From assembly GCA_032164245.1 (NCBI GenBank), contig JAVMKO010000003.1, forward strand, positions 33,789,390 through 33,853,389: a DNA stretch of 64,000 nt, written 5' to 3'. Shown here piece after piece: positions 54,797-64,000 of this stretch. Within the stretch, counting starts at the first letter, position 1. Every line of letters begins with the position of its first letter. The DNA comes from Sternotherus odoratus. Taxonomy: Eukaryota > Chordata > Testudines > Kinosternidae. The position numbers were made by a program, and so were the translations under genes. The notes beneath the pieces were generated by a model that ran no database searches, was not told where the DNA came from, and saw nothing but the letters and a program-made list of their open reading frames with translations.

Positions 54797-54846
54797 AAGA
54801 AAGCGAGGAATACTTGTAGCACCTTAGAGACTAACTGGTTTATTTC

Positions 54847-54883
54847 AGCATAAGCTTTCGTGAGCTATAGCTCACTTCGTCGG
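54847..54883 (-). ncRNA. Candidate hammerhead-ribozyme motif in PLE tail
   Basis: Minus strand: CCGACGA, helix II AGTGAGCTATAGCTCAC(T-like), then GAAA, then GC-TTAT-GC. GAAA, helix III and helix II are intact. The first box differs from CUGANGA only at U (C here). Related copies are at 36958-36992 and 37360-37394. Assignment rests on comparison with the hammerheads known from PLEs. Confidence 0.4.
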
Positions 54884-55114
54884 ATGCATAGAATGGAACA
54901 GAAGTAAAATGCATTTATACACACAGAAAGAAAAAGAAAAGAAAAGAAAAGTGTACATTAGCATACCAATTCTAAAAGGGCTGTTAAATGTAGATGGTCC
55001 ATTATCACTAGGAGAAAAATACACCTTTTGAAATGGAGATCTGTTGTCAGTAACTCAGAAAATGCAATTAATTACTGTAATGAGAGAACCAATTTGAACT
55101 TCTGTTAAGCCCCT

Positions 55115-55650
55115 GGTTAATAGTGTCCAATTTGAAAATTAATTCCAGTTCCTCAGTTTCTCGTTGGAGTCTGTTTTGGAAGTTTTTCTGTTTCAAAACT
55201 GAAACCATCAAATCTTTAATGGAAGATTGAAGTGTTCTCCTACTGGTTTTTGAACGTTATGATTCCTGATGTCAGATTTGTGTCCATTTATTCTTTTGCA
55301 TAGAGACTGGCCAGTTTGGCCAATGTACATAGCAGAGGGGCATTGCTGGCACATAATGGCATATATCACATTGGTCGATGTGCAGGTGAATGAGCCTCTA
55401 ATGGTATGGCTGATGTGATTAGGTCCTATGATGGTGTCAATTGAATGGATATGAGGACAGAGTTGGCATCGGGCTTTGTTACAAGGATAGGTTAGTGTTT
55501 TTGTTGTGTGGTGTGCGGTTGCTGGTGAGTATTTGTTTCAGGTTGGGGGGCTGTCTGTAAGCGAGGACTGGTCTGTCTCCCAAGATCTGTGAGAGTGTGG
55601 GATCATCTTTCCAGATAGGTTGTAGGTCTTTGATGATGCGTTGGAGAGGC
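55115..55650 (-). pseudogene. PLE GIY-YIG endonuclease remnant
   Basis: The minus-strand translation contains CNKARCQLCPHIHSID, then FTCTSTNVIYAIMCQQCPSA, then MYIGQTGQSLCKRINGHKSD. The pattern is that of PLE endonucleases: a CxxC-type finger-like segment, the VIYAIMC strand (GIY position), the YIGQT strand (YIG position) and the KRINGH helix with the catalytic arginine. After PVGEHFNLP a small deletion shifts the frame, with KQKNFQNRLQRETEELKLIF in the next frame. A further frameshift lies near 55480-55495. The catalytic core looks well preserved for this element, but the frame as a whole is broken. Confidence 0.8.
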
Positions 55651-55682
55651 TTAAAACAAATACTCACCAGCAACCACTCAAT

Positions 55683-56512
55683 CACGTTTTAAATCACTAG
55701 TCAGGAAGTCTAGATTTAATCATGGATTTCTACGTAAAAGTACATTCTTGGTTGTTATAACATCAATACATATTCTCCACAACTCAGAGATAGCTGTAGG
55801 TTTTATTTTTTAGAAGGTTCACATACATTTTAAAAGTGATTTATTTTGAAAACTTTTCAGATTGGTTTTACAACTATATCAGAAAAATGAATTATTGTTT
55901 GTTTACCTCATTTACCAAAGGTAATTGAAGCAGATATGTATGAAGTCACTAGGAGGTGAACTATCTCTAATTCAACAGGTTAATCATTAATATTTGGAGG
56001 ATTTTCTTGCTATGCTGTATTAGGAGGAAAATATCACCAGACAGAAATGTGAATTGTTTTATTTAACTATTTCTTACCTCTATATATTATTTATTTATTT
56101 AAAAACATTTTTTTGCTGTTAAAAAGCATATTATCTCTGGAGACACAAATCCATAGTTGAGAACTGAAAAACCAAGCATCTTTGATGGTATCTTCTTGAT
56201 TGAGCACTGAGTTCCATTGGATAGATATAGATTAACCTGAATAATCTATACAGAAGCCTCTGGAACTCCATAAGATTGGATCCATAATCCATAAACTATT
56301 GGAACTCATTTACAAAACTTTTCTTAAACATTACATGAATATATTGTCTCATACTATAGAATTATAATTTATAATCCCTATTCCATGATGAGATATCTTT
56401 AGATAGTTTTTTCCTCAAAAAAAACATTTTTTTTTCAAAAACTCCAATTTAAATTAAAAAAATCCATTTTTAATATTTTTTTAAATCATTGATTTTTATC
56501 CAGCATGTTCCC
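55683..56512. mobile_element. AT-rich interspersed repeat with AAATCA ends (unclassified)
   Basis: The left end CACGTTTTAAATCACTAG and the right end TTTTTTTAAATCATTGATTTTTATCC share an inverted AAATCA/TGATTT theme. The block lies between the PLE and the resumption of CR1, so it is an insertion too. The interior is AT-rich with no open frame of note. The class is unknown to me, and a DNA transposon is likely from the inverted ends. Confidence 0.5.
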
Positions 56513-56662
56513 TATCCATTACTGACAATTTTAATATCAATATTGGTTATTTTTATAAAAGAAATGCACTAGGAATTATTTTGAGGAAGTTTTCTGGCCT
56601 CTTATTATACAGGAGGTCAGACTAGATGATCACAATGGACCCTTCTGGCCTTGGAATCTATG
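56513..56662 (+). mobile_element. CR1 LINE, 3' segment of the split copy
   Basis: CCATTACTGACAATTTTAAT, then AAAGAAATGCACTAGGAATT and CAGGAGGTCAGACTAGATGA, ending TTGGAATCTATGAA, is the CR1 3' end of the same subfamily as 54618-54796. The intervening 1.7 kb is insertions plus a likely deletion, because the CR1 segment between the two halves is partly missing. Confidence 0.8.
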
Positions 56663-56959
56663 AACATATAAGCATGCCTACTGGATTGGGCCCTACAAGG
56701 GAGATAGTAAGGGGATTGCATAGTCTGAGAATCCTGTTGCACCTTAGGCCTCAGGTAGGGTGCCAAGCAACTAAATGGCATTAGGACTTAGGTGGTTTTG
56801 TGCATGACCTCCAGCAAAATGTAAGTGATTAGGGAATTTAGGTGGCACTTGAGTGGTGGTTTTAGGATTCGCTGACACCTAAATGCTGGATTTACATACC
56901 TAAATTGGCAGCTAGGTGCCTACATTCCTTTGTGAATCCAGTACCAACCTACCTTTACA
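56663..56959. other. Old palindromic repeat, unclassified
   Basis: TTAGGTGGCACTTGAG, CTGACACCTAAATG, ATACCTAAATTGGC and GCTAGGTGCCTACATTCC show repeated AGGTG/CACCT motifs in both orientations, like a decayed MITE. No boundaries could be set. Confidence 0.35.
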
Positions 56960-57070
56960 AATCACATTCTAAGTGACTTGCCCAGGATCATGCAGGAAGT
57001 CTGTGGCAGACCAGGGAAGTGAGCTCCTCTCTGCCAAGACCCAGGCTAGTGCCTGAACCCCTGAGCACTG
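56960..57070 (-). mobile_element. MIR-like (CORE-type) SINE fragment
   Basis: CTAAGTGACTTGCCCAGGAT, then GCAGGAAGTCTGTGGCAGACCAGG and AAGACCCAGGCTAGTGCCTGAACCCCTGAGC follow the widespread amniote MIR/CORE-SINE arrangement (AAGTGACTTGCCCAAGGTCA... GGCAGAG...). Strand and extent are approximate. Confidence 0.55.
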
Positions 57071-57094
57071 CTTCCTTTCCTTTGCTGATCACTA

Positions 57095-57190
57095 CTTTGA
57101 TTGTAAGCTCTTTGGAGCAGGGACTTTTCTTCTTTTTAATTTAATGGGATACAATGGGGATCCTAGGTACTACCACAATACAAACAATAT
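57095..57190 (+). mobile_element. Old L3/CR1-like LINE tail
   Basis: GATTGTAAGCTCTTTGGAGCAGGGACTTTTCTTC, then ATACAATGGGGATCCTAGGT, CTACCACAATACAAACAATA and the TAGTAATAAT tail are the recognisable amniote L3/CR1-like 3' end. A reverse copy lies at 32090-32255. Confidence 0.65.
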
Positions 57191-60100
57191 ATAGTAGTAA
57201 TAATTAACCCAGCTGGTGTGAGTGACTTGACACACTCCCCCACTGCTGGCAAGTGTTTCTCACTTCCATCATGCAATCTAAATTGTGAGTTTTGTTTAAT
57301 GCACAATCCTTTCTTGTAAACCACGGCCTATGTACAATATTGCTGCCACATCATGTTACAAAGCTGAACAAGGTTTCTTGTGGGCTGAGTCTCTGCCTAC
57401 CACAAAATAAATGAAAGCAGGGGCAACGTACTGTAATGCCAGTGTTATGATAGTTTTAATAAATGATGCACTTGCAATGATATAAATCATCTCCACCTGA
57501 GTGACTCTTCTGGCAGCCCATTACAATACTTGCTCATGGTGACAGCTAATAACAATCTTGGTAACTGATTATTTTTACATCGGGCTAGTATTATTTTGTA
57601 CTCTCTAGGTATTGAATAGATATCAACATTCCTAAGTTCTTACAGGCAACAAAGTATCTTATGTCAGTGGTCACATCCAATCAGTTTAACTGTGGAACAG
57701 GAGTAGTTTGGGAGGGATTTATATTGTAGTACATATGACAAACAAGAATTCTGAAAGGTAAAACATTGTACCTATCCATTAAACATTATTAATAAATCAC
57801 ACTCTCTGGGAGATGGGCTGTATACTACACTACACAAAAGAGGACCATTAATCCCCTATTATGATGAAAACCTGTCTAGCACAGAGGGTGTGACATTAGA
57901 GGTCAGAGTTCCAAAGCTCTTCTCTAACAATATGCTTAACCAGACTTTAAAGCTATCTCCAGCCAGCTTATTAACTCTGACAGGCATTAAAGTGAGGTTC
58001 CAGGAGTCACCAAGTCTATCTTTTGTTAAAGCGGTCCTAATAACACTCTGATGTCATAGTCCATTAATGCATAGTACAGTTTCAGTTCTGTAGAGAGTCG
58101 GAGTGCATCAACATTTTATGACTAGAACTGAGCAATTTAAAATCTCTTTTAGATTTAGCCTCCTGCTGCAGTGACATTATTTTGGGTTGATGACTCCTCT
58201 CATGTTTTGTATCTGAGATGATGCCCATGACCAGACTGGTCATTGTCAAATCTTTTAGCTTCCAAAGTGTTTCACAAAACAATGTGTTATAGATTAATCA
58301 TACAGTGATTTTATAGCCATTTTGTGTTCAGCAATAGTTCATAAGAAATTTTTAATATTAGAATCTATCTAGGGCAGATTACTGGCTCACCTTACAAGCT
58401 CATACAGGGGAGTTAGAATGTATAAGCCACCCTTTTACTAATGTAGGCTCCCTACTCACATCCCACGTCAAAAGTAGCCTCCATGGGACTGCTGCTCCTC
58501 TTTCTGCACAGGTGAGTAAGGATTGGGTAGGTGGGGACACTGAATGGGTGCTGACTCTCCCCTAAAAGTGCCAGTTAGTGCAGTTTAACCAGCACAGCAA
58601 GAGAAGTAATCTGCTTTGGTATATAAATAAGTAATAGATTACTTCTCTTCTCAAGTAAATGGGGAGACAAAGAGGGATTTGGGATTCACTCACACCTATG
58701 TGTACAAGAAGGGTCCAGCATATGCACTCTCCAGCCATGCTGTGGTTTGTTCCACCATCAGGGCACAAGAGGAGGTGGAATTTCCTTGTGCACCTTAGGA
58801 GGGGCAATAAACAATGTGAATGAATGGTAACAATAGTTTTGTGATGCTGCTAGCAACCTTACCAAAGGGAGCAAGTGGCCCTAATTTGTAGCACTCCCTA
58901 CTTTCTAGGCATTTTAAGGTGGGGCTTTGATAGTATTACAATGCATGTTACTCACTTCTCATTTCAATTCGTACACACTCAGTGTATTGTTTCTTTTAGA
59001 CGTTTTACTTTGCAGTTTCTGTGCTTCATTTTGATTTTTTTCTCCCTGCTTGTTTGTCATTTCAGGCCTGGTCATGTAACTGAGCTGGCCACTTGCTGGG
59101 AACAGCCATAGAGGGGGAAATGAAATTCTACAAGGGAGATGTCAAAGATAGGGGAAGATTACAAGCACTCTAATGGGAAGACAGTGTTCCAAAGGATACT
59201 GAAAAAAGGTGATGGAAAATTTCAGCTATTTGGAACAGAGGAGGAAGACTAGTCTGTGATATTGAGTATGTATCAACAGTCAATTTGCATCCCTAACGAG
59301 TAAAATAACCCCTTGATGAAAATGTATAGGGTCAGGGACAGCAGTGAGAAGCAAGAAGTCTCGGGTATACTGTTTTCTGCCTAAGTTGTCCTTATTAATT
59401 GCATATGCCAACCACATTTTTAATGGCTGGTGTCACTCTGACAGACCAGAGAGCCTATCACTGAGCAATCAATACTGAGCAACTTGCTTTCTTGAAATTA
59501 ATCTGGAAAAAGATGCTGGATTATGCACCTGCCCCTTTAAAGAACAAGTTAGTAGATAAAACTGAACAGGAAGGCAGTGATTAGGATTAGTGAACAAATT
59601 TCACTCTCTGCACCTGTCTGGAACTCTCAGCTCAGAACATCTGACTGTAGCTAACTAGATGACCAATACAAAATGGAACATCTGTGTACAATATATTTAT
59701 ACTGATTATCTGTTTTCATGATATGCCACATGATACTTGCTTTAAGTTTTTTGGCTTGATCAAAGGACCATGCAGCACAGTTAATTGGTATACATATACA
59801 TTTTAGTAATTTTTACTTCTAAGGCTTTGGTTTTTTATCTTCCTCATATGATGCAAATATTTTTGCATTTTGATATTACAGTACTTGATTTAACTCCTAA
59901 TTGTTATTTCATGCTGAACTCTCCATTGGACACATTTTAGAATATGAGGTAGCTTGCCTACATATCTGTATTTTTAAGATAGCCAGAGTATTTTAACTGC
60001 AACCTACAGACTCAGCTTTTTCTGAATTAAGCTGCATATCTTGTATGTGGCAGGGGGATGATGGGGATTAAGTATCAGAACTTTGGACCACCTACATATA

Positions 60101-60647
60101 ACAATACTTTCAGCAGGCATTTTACATGCTTAACCACAATGTTCTGGCTAGTTACATTTAGCTTCCACTGACAATTCTAATCCTGAGATTCTTGTATAGT
60201 AAAGATAATTTTGTGCTTAACCATGTTGTGATTTGATGATGTAGCGAAACTACAGACTCTTGTGTGGGCCTTTTCTTTACACTTATGCTTATTTCTTGTT
60301 TTAATACTGAGATGTGGTTTGTAATTGTGTATTTACTCTGCACAGGTTTTCTGATTTCTTGCTAACTGTTAGTCAGCTGGAGTTCCAAGGTTTCTTTTGC
60401 TACACAACATCTTAGTAACAATACTCCTGTAGTTAGATGGTACTCTTTATGGGGAAGTAAGTGGTGCTGACCGGTTTGAGCAAGGGATGTTAAAATGATT
60501 GTTTATTGGTAAGTGACCCATGCTGAAATGCGAGAGTGCACATGCAGAGTTTGTAGAGACAAGAAAGCACTGGAGATCATGTTTACTGAAGAACTGTGTA
60601 ATAATTCCCGGGGTGAAATATGCAATGAAGAAATAATTTGCTAAAGT
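57191..60647. other. Unassigned 3.5-kb stretch
   Basis: Mixed AT-rich DNA. I found no terminal repeats, no recognised element and no domain in the short open frames. Confidence 0.4.
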
Positions 60648-60795
60648 TAGATTCATAAATTGTATGGCCCGAAGGTGCCTGAATTGTGGTCATCCAGTTT
60701 GATATTTTGCAAAACACAGGCTATGGAACTTTCCTGAATTAATTCCTGTTTGAAATAAAGCATATATTTTAGAAAAACCTCAAAATTAGTTCATC
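60648..60795 (-). mobile_element. CR1 LINE 3'-end fragment
   Basis: AGATTCATAAATTGTATGGCCCGAAGGTGCC, then CATCCAGTTTGATATTTTGC and ATTAATTCCTGTTTGAAATAAAGCATATATTTTAGAAAAACC is the reverse complement of the CR1 3' end also seen at 56513-56662. Diverged. Confidence 0.75.
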
Positions 60796-61558
60796 CTTCT
60801 ATTTTTGGTTAAAGTAACTAATGACAAGAAGTTGTCATCCCAACATACATAAGAATCTCTTCTTATTTCCTAGCTTTTGTTTTGTGTGTTTCACTAAAAT
60901 GATTATTTCTTGAATTTATAGTTTCAGACTCACTAAATTAATATTTGTGCATAGTCATCAACTTTGTCTTTTCTTAATTTTAGCATGAAACTTTGTTCTA
61001 CATACGTCAGTGTTTTTTCTCACACCTCTGTAGGGCATTCATATGAATTGATGGATAGTTTGGGGTTTCTGAAAAACACATCAATCATTAAGACTCTTGC
61101 CCCATTGTTAATGGCCTTTCTGGCAGCAAGAAGAGCTACTTTGTGAGACCATACAGTATAAAGAGCAATTTCAGCTTTCTATCCCCAATTGCAACCCTGA
61201 AGTCATATTTTCCAGAAGTATCCATCATTCAGTGTCATGAAGAAGTCATTTTTCACTCTCATACCATTATTTTCAGTTCAGGTTTAACACATTATAACTG
61301 TACTTGGATGTAAAAGTATCAAGACCCAGTAAATAATATACTGTCATGAGGGGAAAAATAAGTTGCTTATCTGGACAATATAAGAGATCACAATTTCTAT
61401 CCTTACTATACATTACCTGCAATGTCCTTTGGAAAATTATGTCATACTAAAGAATACCAACAAAAAGAATTACAATTGTCTAGTGCCTATATAATAATGC
61501 CAAATGTGCTGTCAGAAATGGTAATAACATCAGCCACTAATTTGCAGTGTAACTGCTG
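60796..61558. other. Unassigned, possibly more LINE 5' to the RTE fragment
   Basis: No clear domain. The part from about 61420 may belong to the RTE-like element, but the frames are too decayed to show it. Confidence 0.35.
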
Positions 61559-61734
61559 TAAAGCAGGGGTGTCTTATGTCCCCATTACTATTTGCTCTGG
61601 TGATTAACCATGTCATGAGGAAAGTAACTGCAGAAGCCAACCAAGGAATTTTAGGGACACATAAGAAACCACAGTTGGATGACCTCCATTTTGCTGATGA
61701 CATGATCCTGCTTAGTGGAATGCATTGCTTAATG

Positions 61735-62640
61735 CAGGGGTCTGCAACCTTTACCACTCAAAGAGCCATTTGGACCCGTTTCCCACAGTAAAGAAAATAC
61801 TGGGAGCCACAAAACCCTTTTGACATTTAAAATGAAATAACACTGCATATAACGTTTTTTTGCCTTTATGCTATGTATAAACAAACTATAATGTGTTGCA
61901 TTTATGAAATCAATGAATGACTGCAGAGAAAACAAAATTACATTTCTGCATGCAACAAAACATTTTGAGCTCCGAAAAAAAGACGTTCCTTCCCTCCCTC
62001 CCCCCCCTCCGGCCGTGCTCTCGCTCTTCTTCCTCCCCCCCCTTCCTCCCCCCCGCTCCGGCCGTGCTCTCACTCTTCTTCCCTCCCCCTCCCCTCCAGC
62101 CGTGCTCTCGCTCTTCTTCCCTCCCTCCCCCCCCTCCGGCCGTGCTCTCGCTCTTCTTCCTCCCCCCCCTTCCTCCCCCCCCCGCTCCGGCCGTGCTCTC
62201 GCTCTTCTTCCCTCCCCCTCCCCTCCGGCCGTGCTCTCGCTCTTCTTCCTCCCCCCCCCCAGCCGTGCTTTCACTCCCCCCCCTCCCCCAGCTTGCCTTG
62301 CCTTGCCTCGTGCCCCGGCCCCGGCTCGCTCTTATCCGCCGGCTCCGCCGCGCTTCGCCTCCTGCCCCGGCCCCGGCCCGACTCGCACTTCTCCGCCGGC
62401 TCCGCCTCGCCTCGTGCCCCGGCCCCGGCTCCGCCTCCGTTCTTCTCCCCCCCCCGCCGCTCGCCTCTTATTGACCCCGCCCCTCTCTTTCGGCTGCGGC
62501 TCCGCGCACTGGTTGGACAGTGCTGGCGGGCCGCATAGAAAACAGTCTGCGGGCCGGTTAAAATTAGAACACACAGGGAGCCGCATCGGAGGGATGAAAG
62601 AGCCGCATGCGGCTCCGGAGCCGCGGGTTGCAGACCCCTG
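61735..62640. mobile_element. Non-autonomous hAT element (906 bp)
   Basis: The ends CAGGGGTCTGCAACCT and, in complement, CAGGGGTCTGCAACCCGCGG are flanked by exact GCTTAATG at 61727-61734 and 62641-62648. The left subterminal part (AAAGAGCCATTTGGA, TGGGAGCCACAAAACCC) and the right palindrome GAGCCGCATGCGGCTC are hallmark hAT features. The middle (61985-62460) is two GC-rich tandem arrays: one based on CCGGCCGTGCTCTCGCTCTT, the other on CCCCGGCCCCGGCTC. The long Pro/Ser/Leu frames across them are artefacts. It sits in the RTE-like frame, and leaving it out makes that frame continuous. Confidence 0.9.
61995..62270. repeat. Tandem repeat GGCCGTGCTCTCGCTCTTCTT in the hAT
   Basis: At least six copies of CCGTGCTCTC(G/A)CTCTTCTTCC at 40-55-bp spacing, separated by C-rich CCTCCCCC runs of varying length. 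Variation in C-run length gives irregular spacing. Confidence 0.8.
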
Positions 62641-63290
62641 GCTTAATGGAAGAAAAGACCCAGCTTTTGTCAGATACAGCAGAACAAATTGGTTTGTTCA
62701 TTTACAAGGGAAAATCAAAGTATATAGCTATCTATGTCCCATAAGCAATCATCAGAGCAGACAGAGAAACATTAGAAGAGGTAAGTCATTTTTTACCTAT
62801 CTTGGGAGTGAGATGTGTAATGATGGCGTTACTACACTAGATGTTAAGAAATGAATATTGAAAGAAAAAAACCTTTCATCAACTTGAAAAGATTTGGAAA
62901 AATAGAATGATTGGCACTGATACAAAAATATGATTTTTTAACTGGCATCTTGTTTGTCCTTCTTTATGGAGCTCAGTCATGGAAATATGCAAGAGAAATT
63001 GATAAGATCAACTGATTCCAAAGTAAATGTCTGCAGAAGAACCTCAGACTCCATTGGCAAGAGTTTCTAGCAACAAAAGAAATTCAAAGTAAAGCAAACT
63101 AACTTAAAAGAAACAAATATGGTAAGAAGACTGTAGACATATGTAAGTTACACTTTAAGGATGATACCAACATAGCTTCCAAGTAAAGTGATAATGTGGA
63201 CACCATTTGGAAAGAGAAAAAAGGGCACCTACAGAAACATTACATTGAACAATAGATAAAGAAACCAAATTAATCAACATGACACTCAGA

Positions 63291-63844
63291 AGCCTGAACA
63301 GATTACTTGTCAATTATTTTTAATATGTACTTTTATCTAGTCCTACAGTAGAAGCCTTTAAAAGGGTTATACACAATTTAATTTTGACTAAAGTGCTTGC
63401 TGCCTTAAAACTTGCTGTGACCTTGTGGAGATCACCCAGACCAGTAGGAGGTTCTATCACTGCTTGCCTTGCAATGTTGGGTGCGTAAAAGCTATGATGT
63501 TATGGCTCAGAGTTCTGACACAAGCTGGTCTCAACCCTGGCTTCCACTAGCCTATTTACTCCTTTCAGGGTGACCTCGGTATCCCCCTCCACTCCTAATT
63601 CCCTCCCAAATCTGTGTCCCCAAGTTCTTAACTAGCAGTCAGCCAAACTTTCCCCTCTGGTTGTTACCCCTGAAAGACTGAAACCTGCCCAAAAATATCA
63701 GTTCACTTTAGCAAACATGTTCCACACAGTCTGCACACCAAAGACCAGCTTGAGGGAAAAATAATCAAAGTTTATGTAATAGAAAAATCATAGATTTAAA
63801 GATGAAATTTGAAGTTTTAAAGTGGTTAAAATTTACACTGCATG
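63291..63844. other. Unclassified, possibly LTR-derived
   Basis: The 63400-63760 part is C-rich and balanced (CACCCAGACCAGTAGGAGG, CCCCAAGTTCTTAACTAGC, CCCTGAAAGACTGAAACC), unlike the AT-rich flanks. On the complement it has TTATTTTTCCC-type sequence (about 63760) that may hold a poly(A) signal. I suspect an LTR or ERV fragment but found no TG...CA boundaries. Confidence 0.3.
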
Positions 63845-63957
63845 CATCTTTTTCACCTATGAAAGCTTATGCTCTAACACATCTGTTAGTCTATAAGGTG
63901 CCACTGGACTCTTTGTCGCTTTTGCAGATCCAGACTAACACAGCTACCCCTCTGAAA
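63845..63957 (+). mobile_element. PLE 3' tail
   Basis: CTATGAAAGCTTATGC, then CTGTTAGTCTATAAGGTGCCAC, GGACTCTTTGTCGC and CAGATCCAGACTAACACAGC is the plus-strand PLE tail seen at 36958-37075 and 37360-37437. It starts after the hammerhead-like first box, so only the GAAA-GC-TTAT-GC part is present. Confidence 0.75.
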
Positions 63958-64000
63958 GATGAATGTGGCACACTGAGTAGAATCATAAATATTAGCAGGA

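Larger units (their letters stand above)
54797..55677 (-). mobile_element. PLE with GIY-YIG remnant
   Basis: On the minus strand: RT/EN linker (CFKPLQRIIKDLQPIW, GDRPVLAYRQPPNLKQ), GIY-YIG endonuclease, a 3' UTR, then the tail with GTGAGCTATAGCTCAC (54861-54876) ending at about 54797. It inserted into the CR1 at TTTAATAA. The RT is missing (5' truncated). At its upstream end, 55653-55674 repeats in inverted form a stretch at 55515-55536. The tail is nearly the same as the solitary one at 20210-20400. Confidence 0.8.
61559..63290 (+). mobile_element. RTE-like LINE fragment, split by a hAT element
   Basis: The first half (61559-61734) carries the RT core: CLMSPLLFALVINHVMRKVT, then a segment ending DDLHFADDMILLSGMHCLM, with the F-A-D-D catalytic box at 61690-61701. 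The second half resumes after the hAT TSD with EEKTQLLSDTAEQIGL, then the RADRETLEE block, ILGVR, and further decayed parts with LLYGAQSW-like (62955-62990) and LRLHWQEF (63045-63070). The order matches the RTE-clade C-terminal half and the copy at 35990-37297. Several stops are present. Confidence 0.7.

Noticed and set aside
61904..62854. Open frame of 316 codons, Pro/Ser/Leu-rich, and its minus-strand shadow
   Set aside because: It lies over GC-rich tandem arrays in a hAT element with an exact TSD, and runs out of the element into an RTE frame in a different phase.

Overview
This window looks like intergenic vertebrate nuclear DNA, most likely from a turtle. The inference rests on repeat content. 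There are many CR1 LINE fragments, a tRNA-derived SINE with a CR1-like tail (the tortoise PolIII/CryI design), several Penelope-like elements (PLEs), hAT and PIF/Harbinger DNA transposons, a Helitron, a pogo-like MITE and two copies of an RTE-like LINE. I found no host protein-coding exon, rRNA, functional tRNA or CRISPR array. The longer open frames are transposon remnants or low-complexity GC-rich artefacts.

Layout. 0.3-1.4 kb: one hAT-like element inserted inside another, both with target-site duplications (TSDs). 2.4-3.0 kb: CR1. 5.1-5.5 kb: foldback element. 7.3-8.0 kb: hAT. 8.3-9.7 kb: decayed PLE with reverse transcriptase and GIY-YIG remnants. 10.0-10.2 kb: CR1. 14.85-15.7 kb: PIF/Harbinger with a transposase scrap. 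17.6-18.0 kb: small hAT. 19.5-22.3 kb: Harbinger MITE, PLE tail, long-TIR MITE and a second foldback copy. 26.3-31.1 kb: a 4.8-kb Charlie-like hAT carrying a BED-finger transposase pseudogene, itself interrupted by a PLE, a solo LTR and a second LTR-like block. 33.4-35.3 kb: long CR1. 36.0-37.45 kb: RTE-like LINE interrupted by a pogo MITE and a palindromic PLE tail, with another PLE tail at its end. 37.8-39.7 kb: non-autonomous Helitron with G-rich and C-rich mirrored tandem arrays. 46.3 kb: SINE. 47.35-48.75 kb: two Harbinger MITEs. 50.0-50.2 kb: (TA)n beside an 84-bp perfect palindrome. 52.9-53.7 kb: hAT-like element. 54.6-56.7 kb: CR1 split by a PLE and an AT-rich repeat. 61.6-63.3 kb: RTE-like LINE split in frame by a 906-bp hAT. 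63.8 kb: PLE tail.

How the parts relate. The main biology visible is layered transposition. In many places the order of events can be read from TSDs and from reading frames that become continuous once an insertion is ignored. The item I find most worth checking is that PLE 3' tails here share a conserved helix followed by a GAAA-GC-UUAU-GC block and preceded by a CUGANGA-like box. That layout matches the hammerhead ribozymes reported in Penelope-like elements. Long stretches between the repeats (10.3-14.2, 22.3-26.3, 42.2-46.3 and 57.2-60.6 kb) hold nothing I can assign.
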